Position numbers and translations under genes: made by a program. Below are positions 34,283 through 44,490 of a stretch of DNA of 64,000 nt, piece after piece (position 1 is the stretch's first letter; each line of letters begins with the position of its first letter). The notes beneath the pieces are model-generated. The model was given only the letters and a program-made list of their open reading frames with translations. It was not told the origin of the DNA and searched no databases. The DNA lies in assembly GCA_963969595.1 (NCBI GenBank), contig OZ018418.1, positions 10,917,001 to 10,981,000 of the forward strand, read 5' to 3'. This stretch comes from Neckera pumila (lineage: Eukaryota > Streptophyta > Bryopsida > Hypnales > Neckeraceae).

Positions 34283-37200
34283 ATGGCATCCACTTGCGCT
34301 TCACCAAATCGTACTAGGGTTGTTCGTTTTGCAGAGTTGATGAGAGAAGCCACGAAAGTGAATGCGGCTGAAGAGGAAGCAGCTGGGGTTCTGTAGAATC
34401 TTGCGCCTACTGCTTCACAGCGCTCCCCTCCCAAGAGTGCAATGAAGAAAAAGCGAGTAGAGTCCGAGGAGGGAGATCCCGTAACACGGCCGGAGGCTGC
34501 TGCAGAAACCAAGGCGAGGGCGCCAGTTATTGCTGCTCCAGAGTCCTACATCAACCCTTTCGATCAAGATCAGGTAGAGTTTGTTTAGAATTACTGGCTT
34601 CAATTTTTGAGGCGCAGCGGGGAGACATGTTGCGCGGACTTCAAAATTGGTGGGGAGGGAGTGCATTTCCAACTTTAGAATTGAAGCAAGGAGCAAGGGT
34701 CTGCCGCCAAAGCCGCGCACCGTCGAAGGCCCTGTCCACGGGTATAGGGGGGTAGGTGCCGCGGGTATAGGCTGCGCCTACCCCGTCATGATTGACTTGC
34801 TGCTGTTCTCCCTCTCCGGCACTGCATTTTTGGTCGCGTTTCTCCTTGTTTCTCCACGTCTCTCCGTGTCGTCGACTTTACAAGCGATGAGGGAACCTTG
34901 CCTCACGGCGTCCAAATCGCTGTCTGACTCTGGAACCTGTAATCGCGCCAATTTCAATAGTAGAAGTTGTCAATTCTGTTGCTGTAGCCTCGTGGTAGTG
35001 TGTGCCTGGCGAAGGCAGTCCGTAGCCTTGAAATTCCGATCACCCATAAAGTTCTTTCATCGTCAATGTGTATTTCGCTCTGAATTTAGTACGAATTTCC
35101 AATTGCAAAGTTACACGGTAATTCCTGTAGGTGATCGGGGTTGGGAAACGTGATGTGTGTAGGACGCTCAGTTCGTAGTTCAATTTCGAGGCGCAGCAAT
35201 GCCAAGACTGAACCTGTCAAAGAAGAGGTCATTCCCGGCACCCACGTCAAAGGATGATGCGAGACCAAGTCGGAGGATGCGCCTGGAAAGCGAGCGCCAC
35301 TCCAAGGGAAGAGAAGACACAAGTTCAGGGAGGGTGGCTCAAAGAAGGGGGCCAACTGCAAAGAAGAAGACGGTAGTTGTGGAAGTGAGCAAGGACGAAG
35401 GAGACGAGGATCGGGAAGACCCTGCGGAAGACCCAATGGAAGAAGAGGACGACAGCGGCACCTTGAGGGAACAGTCGTGGAGGTAAGTGTTCGACCTCTC
35501 TATGTTTTCGAAATTTTTTGGCAGATCATGTGTTCCTCCGGTGTTGCCGATGACATTCTAGAAAGCATGTTACGTCCGACTTCACGTTGCAGACGACATC
35601 ATGTGTAACGTGATTGAAGTGTGGCATGTTTGTAGCCGATGTAGATAGTGACATCCTCACGTCTTCTTTCATGTACTAACAAACATAGCCAGTTACAGAT
35701 GTGCAGGTCTTAGGGTATTTTAGATTTGGTCTGCTCGTGAGGGAGTAGTCGTGTAGGTAAGTGTTTGACCCCTTTTTTTTCCCGCAATTTTTTTGCTGAT
35801 CATGTGTTCCTCTGGTGTTGCCAATGACGTCCTTGAAAGTGTGTTATGTCCCGACGTCCCGTTCTAGGCGAAATCATGTGGAACGTGATCGAACTCCTCT
35901 TTTGTGGCTGATGTTGACAGTGACGTCTTCACCTTGTCTTTCATGTACTGATATGCATGTCCAGCAACAGATGTGCAGGTCTTAGGGTATTGTAGTTTTG
36001 ATCTGCGCATGAGGTGGCACTCGTGTAGGTAAGTGTTTGACCCCTTTTTTTTTCGCAAATTTTTGGTTGATCATGTGTTCCTCTGGTTTTGCCAAGGACG
36101 TCCTTGAGCGTGATACGTCCCAACGTCTTGTTCCAGGAGACATGATGTGAAACCTCATTGAAGTCTTTTGTTGCGGTTTAGGCTAGCTAGTGACGTCGTC
36201 CAGTCTTCATTCATGTACTCACACACATATCCAGCAACAGATGTGTAGGTCTTAGGATATTTTAGCTTTGCTCTGGTCTTAGTGAAATAGATGTTTGTGC
36301 AGGCGGTCCTTTCCATACAATTTGTGGATTACAATACCCGTATCCAACAAGGAAGCTTCCAACGTGTGTCCTATTTGGATCAGTGTCAAAGACGATATCA
36401 TTGTAAACGTATGACATGTTCGATTGGATGTCGAAGACGACGTTCTTCGGAGCCCCGCAGTGCACTGTTTATTGTGAACGTTAACTTCTTGGAATGTCCT
36501 CTCTATTTGGAACTGAATGTGAGAGAGAGAGAATATTTGTTTTGCAAGTGCCCAGAACTTGAACGTAAAAGTTAATATGATGTGAACATGGACTTGACAA
36601 TAAATGTAGCATTCTCTCAAAATTGAAGTGATTACTACTATTTGAGAAACGGTTAATTGCAGTAGAGGGTATGAGACACACTCTACCGGGGAAGACTCAA
36701 GTGGTGACATGGATGCTGCTATTGAAGCGGTGCATACTGAGAGCAAGAAGCAAGTAAACACCGCCAACACTATGAAGAAACCCATCGAGCTAGATGCAAA
36801 TGGGGAGCCGCATGGACTAATGCGGGATGCGTTGACGAAGGATGTGGTCAAGTATGCAAAGTCCCTAGTCCCTACGAAGGGTTGGGAAGGACAAGACCAG
36901 CATATGAGGAAGGCTCTCTTCAAGAGATTGTACACAGGTTTTCCCTCCATGCCTTTCATTCTCAGTAGAATGTTCCATACTTGTTGCGCACATGTTTTCG
37001 ATTCATGGATGATGATGTTGCCTGGGACGCTTGTCCTGTTGTCACGGACGTCGTAGTGGATGTTGTATGTGATGTCAATCATGACATCAATGTAACGTAA
37101 TAATGAGGAGGACATTGTTAAAGAGAAGCGAACGTTTGTTTTTCTCCCCTGATGTCTCTTCCTTTCTAGTGAGCGTGCTGTGTCTGTGTCTGTCCTCTTC

Positions 37201-39178
37201 AAGGGAATGCAAACAATAGTCTTAAGGTGAATTCCGTACTACAATGAGAGTTTAATACCATTTTGCAGATTGGGAGACTTGTGGCCACTTTACGCGCGTG
37301 AGTGAACGTTATTTGGGTCCCATCATTACAAAGTCACTCATCACATTGCGCCGTAAGTTGTTAAAAATGATTGACAATGATGAACTGAAGCCGGCGGATT
37401 ACAATGAAACATACTGGAAGGGGCTTAAAGCTTATCGGGCTACCAAAGAGCCAAAGGCGAAGTCAGCACACATGCATGCAATCTCAAAGAGTAAAGGAAC
37501 CGGATCAACGCAGTTGAGGGCCGTAGAGAGGCAGGTGGTGTCCCGCTTGATGAGTGCCCGAAAACCTCTCTAGCGATCCAGCCACTGCCTTCTGTTGCTT
37601 CCCCTGAATGTGTAATTCCGTTGTCCCATTATTTTCTAAGGTCATGGAAGACATCGTCTAAGACGTCTTGTGCTTCAGAAGACGTTGTCTAAGACGTCAC
37701 ATGTGCTTTCTCACGTCTTTGACAACAAGTGAGCTGAACTCATATGTGCTGAAAGGCAGTTTGCTTCTTTCGTCTTCTTCTTTCATTGAATGTGCCCAAG
37801 CATGATGAATATGCTGTGGGCAATTTCTATGTACCTTTATAAAGGTTGCTGGTGGCATTCTTTTTCTTGGTTGTATATTACTAACTTAAATGTGGTAATG
37901 TAGGCCATGTTGAAAGGTCGACCTCCGTCTGACCCGGAAATTGATGCAAAAGTGGCTGAGGAGCTGAAGAGAATTAGTGAGGAGAAGAAGAAAGGCCGTT
38001 CAAATTATGTTTTTGAGGTTGAAGACTTGCGTACACACATGACGGAGGTCGAAATGTCCATAGGCCGCCTTGAATCCTCACAGGCAAAAATTAAGGACAT
38101 GCTGAAGGAGGCCCTTCATGGCAGAAAAGGTAATGGTCCTGAATCATTGCAGGATCGAATGGAGCCTTCTTCATCTGCTGAAGTTGTGGGACTAGGACCG
38201 CCAATGTTGGAAGGACCGCCAACGGTGCTGACATTGCAAAACGAATTTCCCATGGCAATGGTGACCGCATCTGCCCCTACAGCTCACATTGCACCCTCGG
38301 TTATAGGCGACGTTGTCGCTGACGCAATCCCTGTAGAGGGAGACGTCTCCGGAGACGTTGCAGGTGCAGCCGAAGAAACTATGGAGATTGATCATGCGGC
38401 AGACATCCACTCAGAAGGAGTGGTAGTGGAGGCCACGAAGTTTGCAGATGCTGTGCCCAACGTCTAGGAAGAAGTCGAAGAAGAACAGGTCGATGCATAC
38501 GAATTGCCCATTGTTAGTGCAATTTTGCCCACAATTGAAGGTGATGCCTCTGAAGGCCAGAACTCTAACCCCCAGCAGGTAATACATGTATTGAAGTGTG
38601 GCCGTTCCTTTCATTGTATTTACCCACTCTTTTTGGAACCTGCAATTTCCATCGTGCTGACTCATTGTTGTCTAAGACATTGCTGAAGACGTCAGAAGAC
38701 AACATCCATGTCATGCGTGATGTTGTTTCTCATGTCACAGTTAACAAGCTCAGGAGCGTTCTGTGTCATGGAATCCGTGACAACATTGTTTTTGTTTTTG
38801 TTTTGCAGAAGGACGCTGAAGCACCTGTTGATTCTTCGAGCAGACCTCGTCGGGGGACGAAGACAACTTCCCCAAATACCAAGAAGGTGGTGAAGCCACC
38901 ACCAAAGACAAACGTGACGAAAGCAGCAGGGAAGGCATCCAATGTTACAAAACCTGTCCATGCTGCCTCTAAGGTGAGTGCCAATGTCTGTGACTCCTTT
39001 GACTACTTAGCCATCCGTTGCTGCATGTGGTATTTGTGCAAGCGATTGGAAACAAAGACTTCTTGCCTTTATTGGGTGCATGAAATATGCCATTAATTAA
39101 ATTCTTACTCATGCTTTACACGGCGATGGACTGATGCAGGAATCCAGTGGGAGGAGGTCACCAGCTCCGAAAAAGTGA
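34283..39178 (+). pseudogene. TnpA / Transposase_24-type CACTA protein gene, 7 exons
   Basis: Exons by splice signals: 34283-34573, 35197-35482, 36663-36937, 37269-37573, 37904-38578, 38809-38973, 39140-39178. Exons 1-2 are basic and acidic (KKKRVESEEGD; SKKRSFPAP; DEDREDPAEDP). Exon 3 has the conserved ELDANGEPHGLMRDALTKDV segment. Exon 4 has WKGLKAYRATKEPKAKSAHM and SKGTGSTQLRAVE, the Transposase_24 signature of plant CACTA elements. Exon 5 has a coiled coil (RTHMTEVEMSIGRLESSQAK) and a low-complexity tail. Exons 6-7 are Lys/Pro-rich, ending APKK. In-frame TAG codons lie at 34394-34396 and 38465-38467, and exon 4 ends in TAG unless an earlier donor is used. The phase of the exon 1-2 join is unresolved. 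By analogy it would bind subterminal repeats. Confidence 0.75.
35477..36295. repeat. Tandem triplication of about 273 bp around a splice donor
   Basis: The sequence from GTGGAGGTAAGTGTTCGACC at 35477 is repeated from GTGTAGGTAAGTGTTTGACC at 35751 and again at 36023. Each unit also has GATCATGTGTTCCTC, ACGTCCTTGA-like words, CTTTCATGTACT and CAGATGTGCAGGTCTTAGGG. Each copy carries a functional-looking GTAAGT donor. It sits at the exon 2-intron 2 boundary of the Transposase_24 gene, which enlarges that intron. Confidence 0.85.
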
Positions 39179-40568
39179 TTTCCTTCTGTATTGATGTTGC
39201 CTTCCATGTCTCTAATGACATCATGCTGTTGTGAGCAACATCCAGGAGAACAAACATGTTTGTTGTGCTATTCATACAAGCGTGTCTATATGTCATGCTT
39301 GAAAGCAAGGGACTGTGGCAAGGGCAGGAGTAAAATGGGGGGAGGAAGGGAGTCGTTACTATCTGATCTTCACCCACTACTTCCACAATGTCGACTTCGA
39401 CAGCACTTGAGGCGAGTTTAAAAGGAAAGGCACTTGACGAACTTCGTGCTATTCTAGTGCACTTTATCTAAGGCATGCCTCTTTGTATTACCTCTTTTAG
39501 GACATATAACATGTATGTTTTCATATCAAGGTAGTTTCAATGAAAAATGTCTCCATTGAATTTCATGTTGGTACTGGTTAAGTCATTCTTGTGCACATTC
39601 ATTTGGAATTTGTGTGTATGTAATAGAACTGAATGTTCATACAAAGGCAAAAATTACATGTTCAATTCCTAACATAGAGACGAACTACAGTGTATGTATT
39701 TGCATTTTCTTGTTCTTACACGAATTGGTGAAACGTAAACACACTTCATGAATAGGTGAACATATGACTTCTTTGCTGCCTGTACTACACTACATGCTTT
39801 GTACCCATGTCAATCACAACACTGGCTCCAACATTATATTTCCTTCTAGTCGCTATCCTTCATGTCGGATCCAATGTCGTGGTCCACGTTCACGAACTCA
39901 ACAAAACCGAGAGCTCCGCTCCAGAACATGTCATGTTTCATGTCGCTTTCAATGTCGTGGGCAACGTTCATGGTTTCTGGAATATCGAAAGCTACGTTCA
40001 ATAACATGTCACTGTGGATATCGTCTAAAACGTAACAATGTCGTTCAATAGACACAGCTTGTCTTCATCGACCTTCCAGAAGCACTCCTGCATGACAACA
40101 TGACGTTACTGATGATGTCGTCCAGAACATGTCATTGTTGTTGACGACGTCACTGAAAACATAATGTGTCATCTGAAATTTTCGGAACTGGACCCACGTG
40201 GCATCTGACGTGGACATGCCAAGTCAGATTTTCTCATCTGCCACGTCATAATTTTGAAGGGTCCACGTCACTGCCCTGGGCAGAAAGGGGTAGGCCCGAA
40301 AATTATCAAAAAGGGCAGAACCTGCCCAAAAAAAAGGTGAGTTGGCACCTTCGACCCCTCCACATGGTACTCTGACAGCACTTTGGAGCCCTTGATTTCC
40401 AGTGACGTCACGCAAAATTTGTCATGTTTTCGGTGACATTCAGAAAAATTTTAGCATGTTTTCACGTCACCCGAAAAAACGGATTCTTGCCGACAACACC
40501 GATGATAGCCCAGGTGACGCATTCCATGTTTCTTTTTACATCACCAAAATTACAGTTTTCTTCTAGTG
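39179..40568. repeat. Right subterminal region of CACTA-1
   Basis: From about 39850 the sequence is dense in ACGTC, CATGTC and ATGTCG words in both orientations, including TTGACGACGTCACTG and CATCTGACGTGGACATGCC. It includes GGGCAGAAAGG and GGGCAGAACCTGCCC, which match the GGGCAGT / GCTGCCC pairs of the left subterminal units. It ends with TTTTCTTCTAGTG. The part 39179-39850 is unique-looking and may contain the 3' UTR of the plus-strand gene. Confidence 0.6.
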
Positions 40569-40909
40569 TCTACAACTTCCAGTTAGGGGGTTTAGGCATG
40601 GCAAGATGGAGGGCTGAGTTCATCCATGATAAGTTTTATGGAGAGCGGAGCAACAACAACAAATACGAGGTCGCGGAGTGCACAAACAATCGACACCTTC
40701 GCCTTCTCCAGTTCTTGATTTCAATCGTCCATCCAGAGAAGCCGACATAGGTAACAATGACCATTGGCAACATTGTTTTCGGGGCCTTGAGCGGGGAACG
40801 GAAAGTAAACTGGGCCCGGATCTCTTGCGATCTGGTGGCCCAGCTTGTGATGAGAGTTGGAAAGAGTAGGGTCACTCTTTTGAGTCCTTACCTCTTTCAC
40901 CTCTACCAG
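40569..40909 (+). pseudogene. Gag-like element copy A, coding fragment
   Basis: The frame VYNFQLGGLGMARWRAEFIH aligns with NQFELTEQGKLAKWTEEMW of copy B, and LLQFLISIVHPEKPT followed by a TAG then VTMTIGNIVFGALSGERKVN aligns with LEFLVPILYPEKPTRLTSML onwards. It stops at SPYLFHLYQ, exactly where copy B begins. The pattern (Pro-x-x-x-x-VT, then a gk-x-(V/I)-N-W turn, then a helix ending in (L/Y)LFHLY) resembles the plant 'putative transposon protein' domain found in some retroelement gag regions; that link is inference. Confidence 0.6.
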
Positions 40910-41219
40910 TGTGGGAATACGAAATGTCAAAATCTGGAATTCCGGATTAGTTTAGGAGTAGATTAGTGAAGTTTTTCAAAAATTTTGAATACGGAAGTAG
41001 TAATCCGGAACAGTTATCCAAATTAGGAAACTGAGAAAAATCCGGCCTAGCAAAAACTGTAAAATGGATAAAGAACGAATCTTAACGGGATCCGTAATCC
41101 GAAAGGTAATCCGGATTCAGGAAACCTACGACCTAGGTTCCGGTCTATGAATTAGGGTTCTGTTAGCAAAAGGCGGCACATTTATGGGCCATCCCAACGG
41201 GTGTCGGTTGCTAGCCGGC

Positions 41220-41227
41220 TACTTAAG
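41220..41227 (+). promoter_or_regulatory. Conserved TACTTAAG box, copy B
   Basis: TACTTAAG is present at the same relative place, some 140-180 bp before the presumed ATG, in copies B, C and D, although the surrounding leader has diverged. Its position and A/T content suggest a TATA-like core promoter element; this is inference. Confidence 0.4.
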
Positions 41228-41395
41228 CCGTTCTCCTCCATTTCTTCTCTCTTTCTTCCGCTTGAGGATGCGTGTGTGCTTGCAAGTTTGGAGCGCGCAT
41301 TAGCTGAGTGAAAGAGTGGTGAGTTAGGATTGGATAGGGAAAGAAGGAGAGGAGGGTGCCAACTGCACCTGGTTAGTAGGATTCTGTTGGCATGG

Positions 41396-43330
41396 ATGGA
41401 GGAATCTCGCAGACCGGTAGTTACGACCAAGTAGCTCAATCCAGTCATACCTACGGATCCAAAGGTGCGGGTGCTTTTGGAAGGCGATCTGGATAGCATG
41501 GGATGTGCGGGATTGCTGCGCAAGCCGTGGAATCTCAAGGACGAGGCAATGGTCCACGAGGTCATGACTGGAGCTTCGAATCAGTTCGAATTGACGGAGC
41601 AGGGGAAGTTGGCAAAGTGGACCGAGGAGATGTGGACGGAATTCTACTCATTCCAGAAGGCAGGTTCCGGTTATGCCTTGAGGAATGACAGGTGCGTTCA
41701 CGGGAAGTTTCGGAATCTACCTTGTCCGAAGGAAGGATTTGCGATCCACGATTGCATTGACATGAGGCAAAGGTAGGTGCTGGAGTTCCTGGTTCCGATC
41801 CTGTATCCGGAGAAGCCGACCCGGCTCACCAGCATGTTAGGCAACACAATTTTCGGAGCGATGGAGGACAGGCCAATACACTGGGGAAGAATACTGAAGG
41901 CCGTGGTGCAGAAATTGACGGATGGCGTGCAGAGGGCCAAGTCCAGCCTGATCAGCACCTACCTCTTCCACCTCTACTACCACAATGGGATCGTGAGCGA
42001 GCAGGAAACCAAGGACTACAAGGTAGCCGAGGAGATGCTGAAGTACGGTCTGGCTCCGGATCCGGAGAAGCAGGCCGAGGAAGCAGTTTCAGAAGTGACA
42101 CCCCCTAGGCCGGAGAGGGGGGAAAGTTTGCAACGGAAGTCGACCGACCTGAATTCAAGAGGGAAGCAGCAAGTTCCGAAAACGGAGGAATCGGGCCGGA
42201 CCTTCTCAAACATAGGGGGGAACGAGTTGTTTGATTCCAGAGTGGAGTGGTTCCAGAAGGCAAGGAAACGGTACAAGGAATTGGCGGACTTCATATGTAT
42301 GGTATCGGATGAATTGAAAGTGGAGCCGGACGAGATTTTAGGTGAGATTAGAAAGCGTCCGAATCCGACCCTGCTCAGTAGGAAGGAAGAGCACATTCGG
42401 AAATTGGAGGAGGAGAAGATCCAACTCAAGACCCGTTTGAGTGTTGTGGATGAAGCCCTGAAGTTTGCATCCAAGAGAGAGTCGGATGCGATGCATGTAG
42501 TGAGGACACTGACGGATTTGGTGGGACAACCCGTGGATCAAATCACACACGCCCGGCTCTTCAACGATAAGTTAGTTCAGGAGGGCATAGTGACTGGAAG
42601 CATGATCCTCAAGATCTTGGTGGATTATGAGATCAAGATGGAGAACATGTTGGCAGAGATGAGAAAGCTGTTGGGCTTTCTTGATCCGACAGTCATGGAC
42701 TTCACCAAATTTTCGGAAGTGCAGAGTGCACAGTTGTGGAGGACTCCGGCCAAACCGATCCCCGCCGGAAGGACTTCCATATCGGAGCAAGGTCTTCAAT
42801 CCTTGCTGAAGGACGTTAAGGCTTAATGTGCAGGTCAAGCGGGGCCGTCACAAAGGAGGGAGAGGTTAACCGTGGAGGTTACCAAGAAGGGTCCGGATGC
42901 TCCGGTTGTTCAAGAAACTCCGGTGAAGACGATGCTGCTCACGTTTCCCCCACGCACAGCAAGGGTACCAGAGGGGAATATAGGATCCACGGTCATGATT
43001 TCTCCGGTTCAGACGGATTTGACAAGCCGGATGCCTGTGGTGGAGAATCCGGCCCGGACACATCCAGAAGACTTCATCCACATGGAGGGAGCATCCGAGG
43101 AAGAGGAGGAAGGCGATGAGGAGGATCCGGTTGGAGCTTCATTGGGGCAACCCATTGAAATGGAGTCGGATAGGGAGTTAGTCCTATCCGATGACAAAGA
43201 AATGGAAGTCACGACAAATCTGCTGATCCGGCGCCCAATCCAGACCTAGGCAAGTGTCCGAAACACCCCCACAAAGACAACAGGAGCAACGCAAGGCGAT
43301 AGCAGTTTGAAGAAGCCGCGGAAGAAGTAG
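41396..43330 (+). pseudogene. Gag-like protein of copy B, about 640 codons with stops
   Basis: One frame runs from ATG 41396 to the TAG at 43328-43330, interrupted by stops at 41432, 41774, 42824 and about 43247. Start: MEESRRPVV lines up with the start of copy C. Residues about 20-230: DPKVRVLLEGDLDSMGCAGL, LRKPWNLKDEAMV, GSGYALRNDRCVHGKF, LVPILYPEKPTRLTSM, LISTYLFHLYYHNG. Then an acidic linker, a helical part (ADFICMVSDELKVEPDEI), a coiled coil (RKEEHIRKLEEEKIQLKTRL), a second helical domain (LVQEGIVTGSMILKILVDYE), a Pro/acidic tail and a basic end (LKKPRKK). Each part is matched in copy C in the same order, so the family was one long gene. Likely a capsid-type or DNA-bound structural protein of a retroelement; unproven. 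Confidence 0.65.
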
Positions 43331-44029
43331 TTAGTTAGGATGTTTTCATTTTTGATTAGGATTGGAACTCTAGTTCCGGAACGGATTTTTTGCACTTGGG
43401 CCCCTGGTTCCGAATTTATTTTTAGAATGAGCCGGTAGTGGATTTTTCGGGTATTTTGGGGGGTTCTCAGATTGGTTGCCCGGATTTTTGAGCTTTTTTT
43501 TTTGGCTTTTAGGTGTTAGCTTTTTGTGGGTTTTGAAGGGCTGGCAAGCTCGTTGTGCTGGGATTCCCTCCTAGTAGATTTTCATTTTGTATTCCAATCC
43601 TTTCTTTTAATCTAAGTGCTGAGTGAGCTTCCGGATTTTCATCTTTGTGTTCAAGTGTGGGTCTAAATGCTTGTGACTGTACTAGAGTGTGAGGGAAGAT
43701 GGGTGAGGAGGAATTCGGATCGTGGGCAATCGGTTCCATTTGAAAGGTACATTTGAGACAGTGTTAGATTCTTGACTGAGTAGAAGTGCACAGTGCCTTA
43801 AATTACCATAACGGTAATCCGGTTGATTGAGTAGCGGAAGCGAGTCCGGCTGTCAACCGATATAGAGGTAAGCACCCGCCTAGAAGAAGTCGCCACTCTC
43901 CCGAAAGGTCTGCCAACCTCTGAACGGTCTAGCACTTAACAAACCACCCCCGGTAGGTTCCGGAACCCTGTGATCTGTCGTTGCAGTAAGGAGTGGATCG
44001 AGTCCTGAGTGATCTACTTAGGACATATC
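43331..44029. other. 3' non-coding part of copy B
   Basis: Aligns with 46542-47260 of copy C: GATTCCCTCCTAGT, GGTGAGGAGGAATTCGGAT, GCACAGTGCCTTAAATTACC, GAGTAGCGGAAGCGAGTCCG, GAGGTAAGCACCCGCC, GATCTGTCGTTG. It is conserved at a level comparable to the coding part, so it probably has a role in the element's cycle, such as an LTR or packaging region. Confidence 0.5.
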
Positions 44030-44323
44030 AATACTTAGAAATCCGGGTTAGTTTAGGATCAATTCCGTAAACATTTTCAAAAATTTTTAGTAGTAAAGCC
44101 GGAAACCGAAACATCTAGTAGAAACTAGGTAGTCAGAAAGTTCCGGTTGACTAATATTTGTAGAATAGGTAAGAGACGGATTTATGCCGGAATTTGAAAA
44201 CCAGAATGGGATCCGAATTCAGGCAACCTACGAACTAGGAGTCCAACCTATGAAATCTAGGAATCCGTTTGCAATGGCAACGCATTAAGTGACCGGACCA
44301 ACAAATGTTGGTCGCTGGCCAGG

Positions 44324-44331
44324 TACTTAAG
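44324..44331 (+). promoter_or_regulatory. Conserved TACTTAAG box, copy C
   Basis: Same box as at 41220, placed 167 bases upstream of ATG 44491. A CTTTCTTCCGCTCAAGGA leader phrase and GAGTGAAAGAGTGGTGAGTT follow, as in copy B. Confidence 0.4.
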
Positions 44332-44490
44332 CGCATGGGTCTTTCATTTTCTCCCTCTTTCTTCCGCTCAAGGAAGTGTATGCTTGATGGTTTTTGGAGC
44401 GCGTTTTTAGAAGAGTGAAAGAGTGGTGAGTTAGACCAGATAGGAAAAGAAGGAAAGGAGGGTGCCGATTGCACCGGATTGTAGTTCCGA

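Larger units (their letters stand above)
23735..40568. mobile_element. CACTA-1: 16.8-kb CACTA (En/Spm-type) DNA transposon
   Basis: The left end is CACTAGAAGAAACCTGCGTT; the right end, read on the minus strand, is CACTAGAAGAAAACTGTAAT. Each is followed by ACGTC-rich subterminal sequence. Between them are a TNP2-type transposase gene on the minus strand and a Transposase_24-type gene on the plus strand, both standard CACTA products, and a 241-bp tandem array. TC precedes the left end and follows the right end, which could be a 2-bp target duplication. Both genes carry a few in-frame stops, so this copy is probably not autonomous. The ends could in principle belong to two insertions, because the flanks do not join cleanly. 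Confidence 0.75.
40910..44029 (+). mobile_element. Gag-like element copy B
   Basis: Starts with TGTGGGAATAC, as copies A and D do. It has a 5' non-coding leader rich in TCCGGA words, a TACTTAAG box, a CTTTCTTCCGCTTGAGGA leader phrase, one long frame, and a 3' region with GGGCTGGCAAG, GATTCCCTCCTAGT, GCACAGTGCCTTAAATTACC and GATCTGTCGTTGCAGTAAGG. All of these phrases recur in copy C. The family has no reverse transcriptase or integrase here, so it is probably a non-autonomous LTR-type element, though LTRs were not delimited. Confidence 0.6.

Noticed and set aside
34647..35153. 168-residue plus-strand ORF in the first intron of the Transposase_24 gene.
   Set aside because: Composition is mixed, it lies between a clear donor and acceptor, and it carries the duplicated acceptor segment; more likely intron.
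29191..39178. All stops in CACTA-1 are one C-to-T change from Gln or Arg codons, which looked like an editing signature.
   Set aside because: Every stop codon (TAA, TAG, TGA) is one such change from CAA, CAG or CGA, so the observation carries no information.
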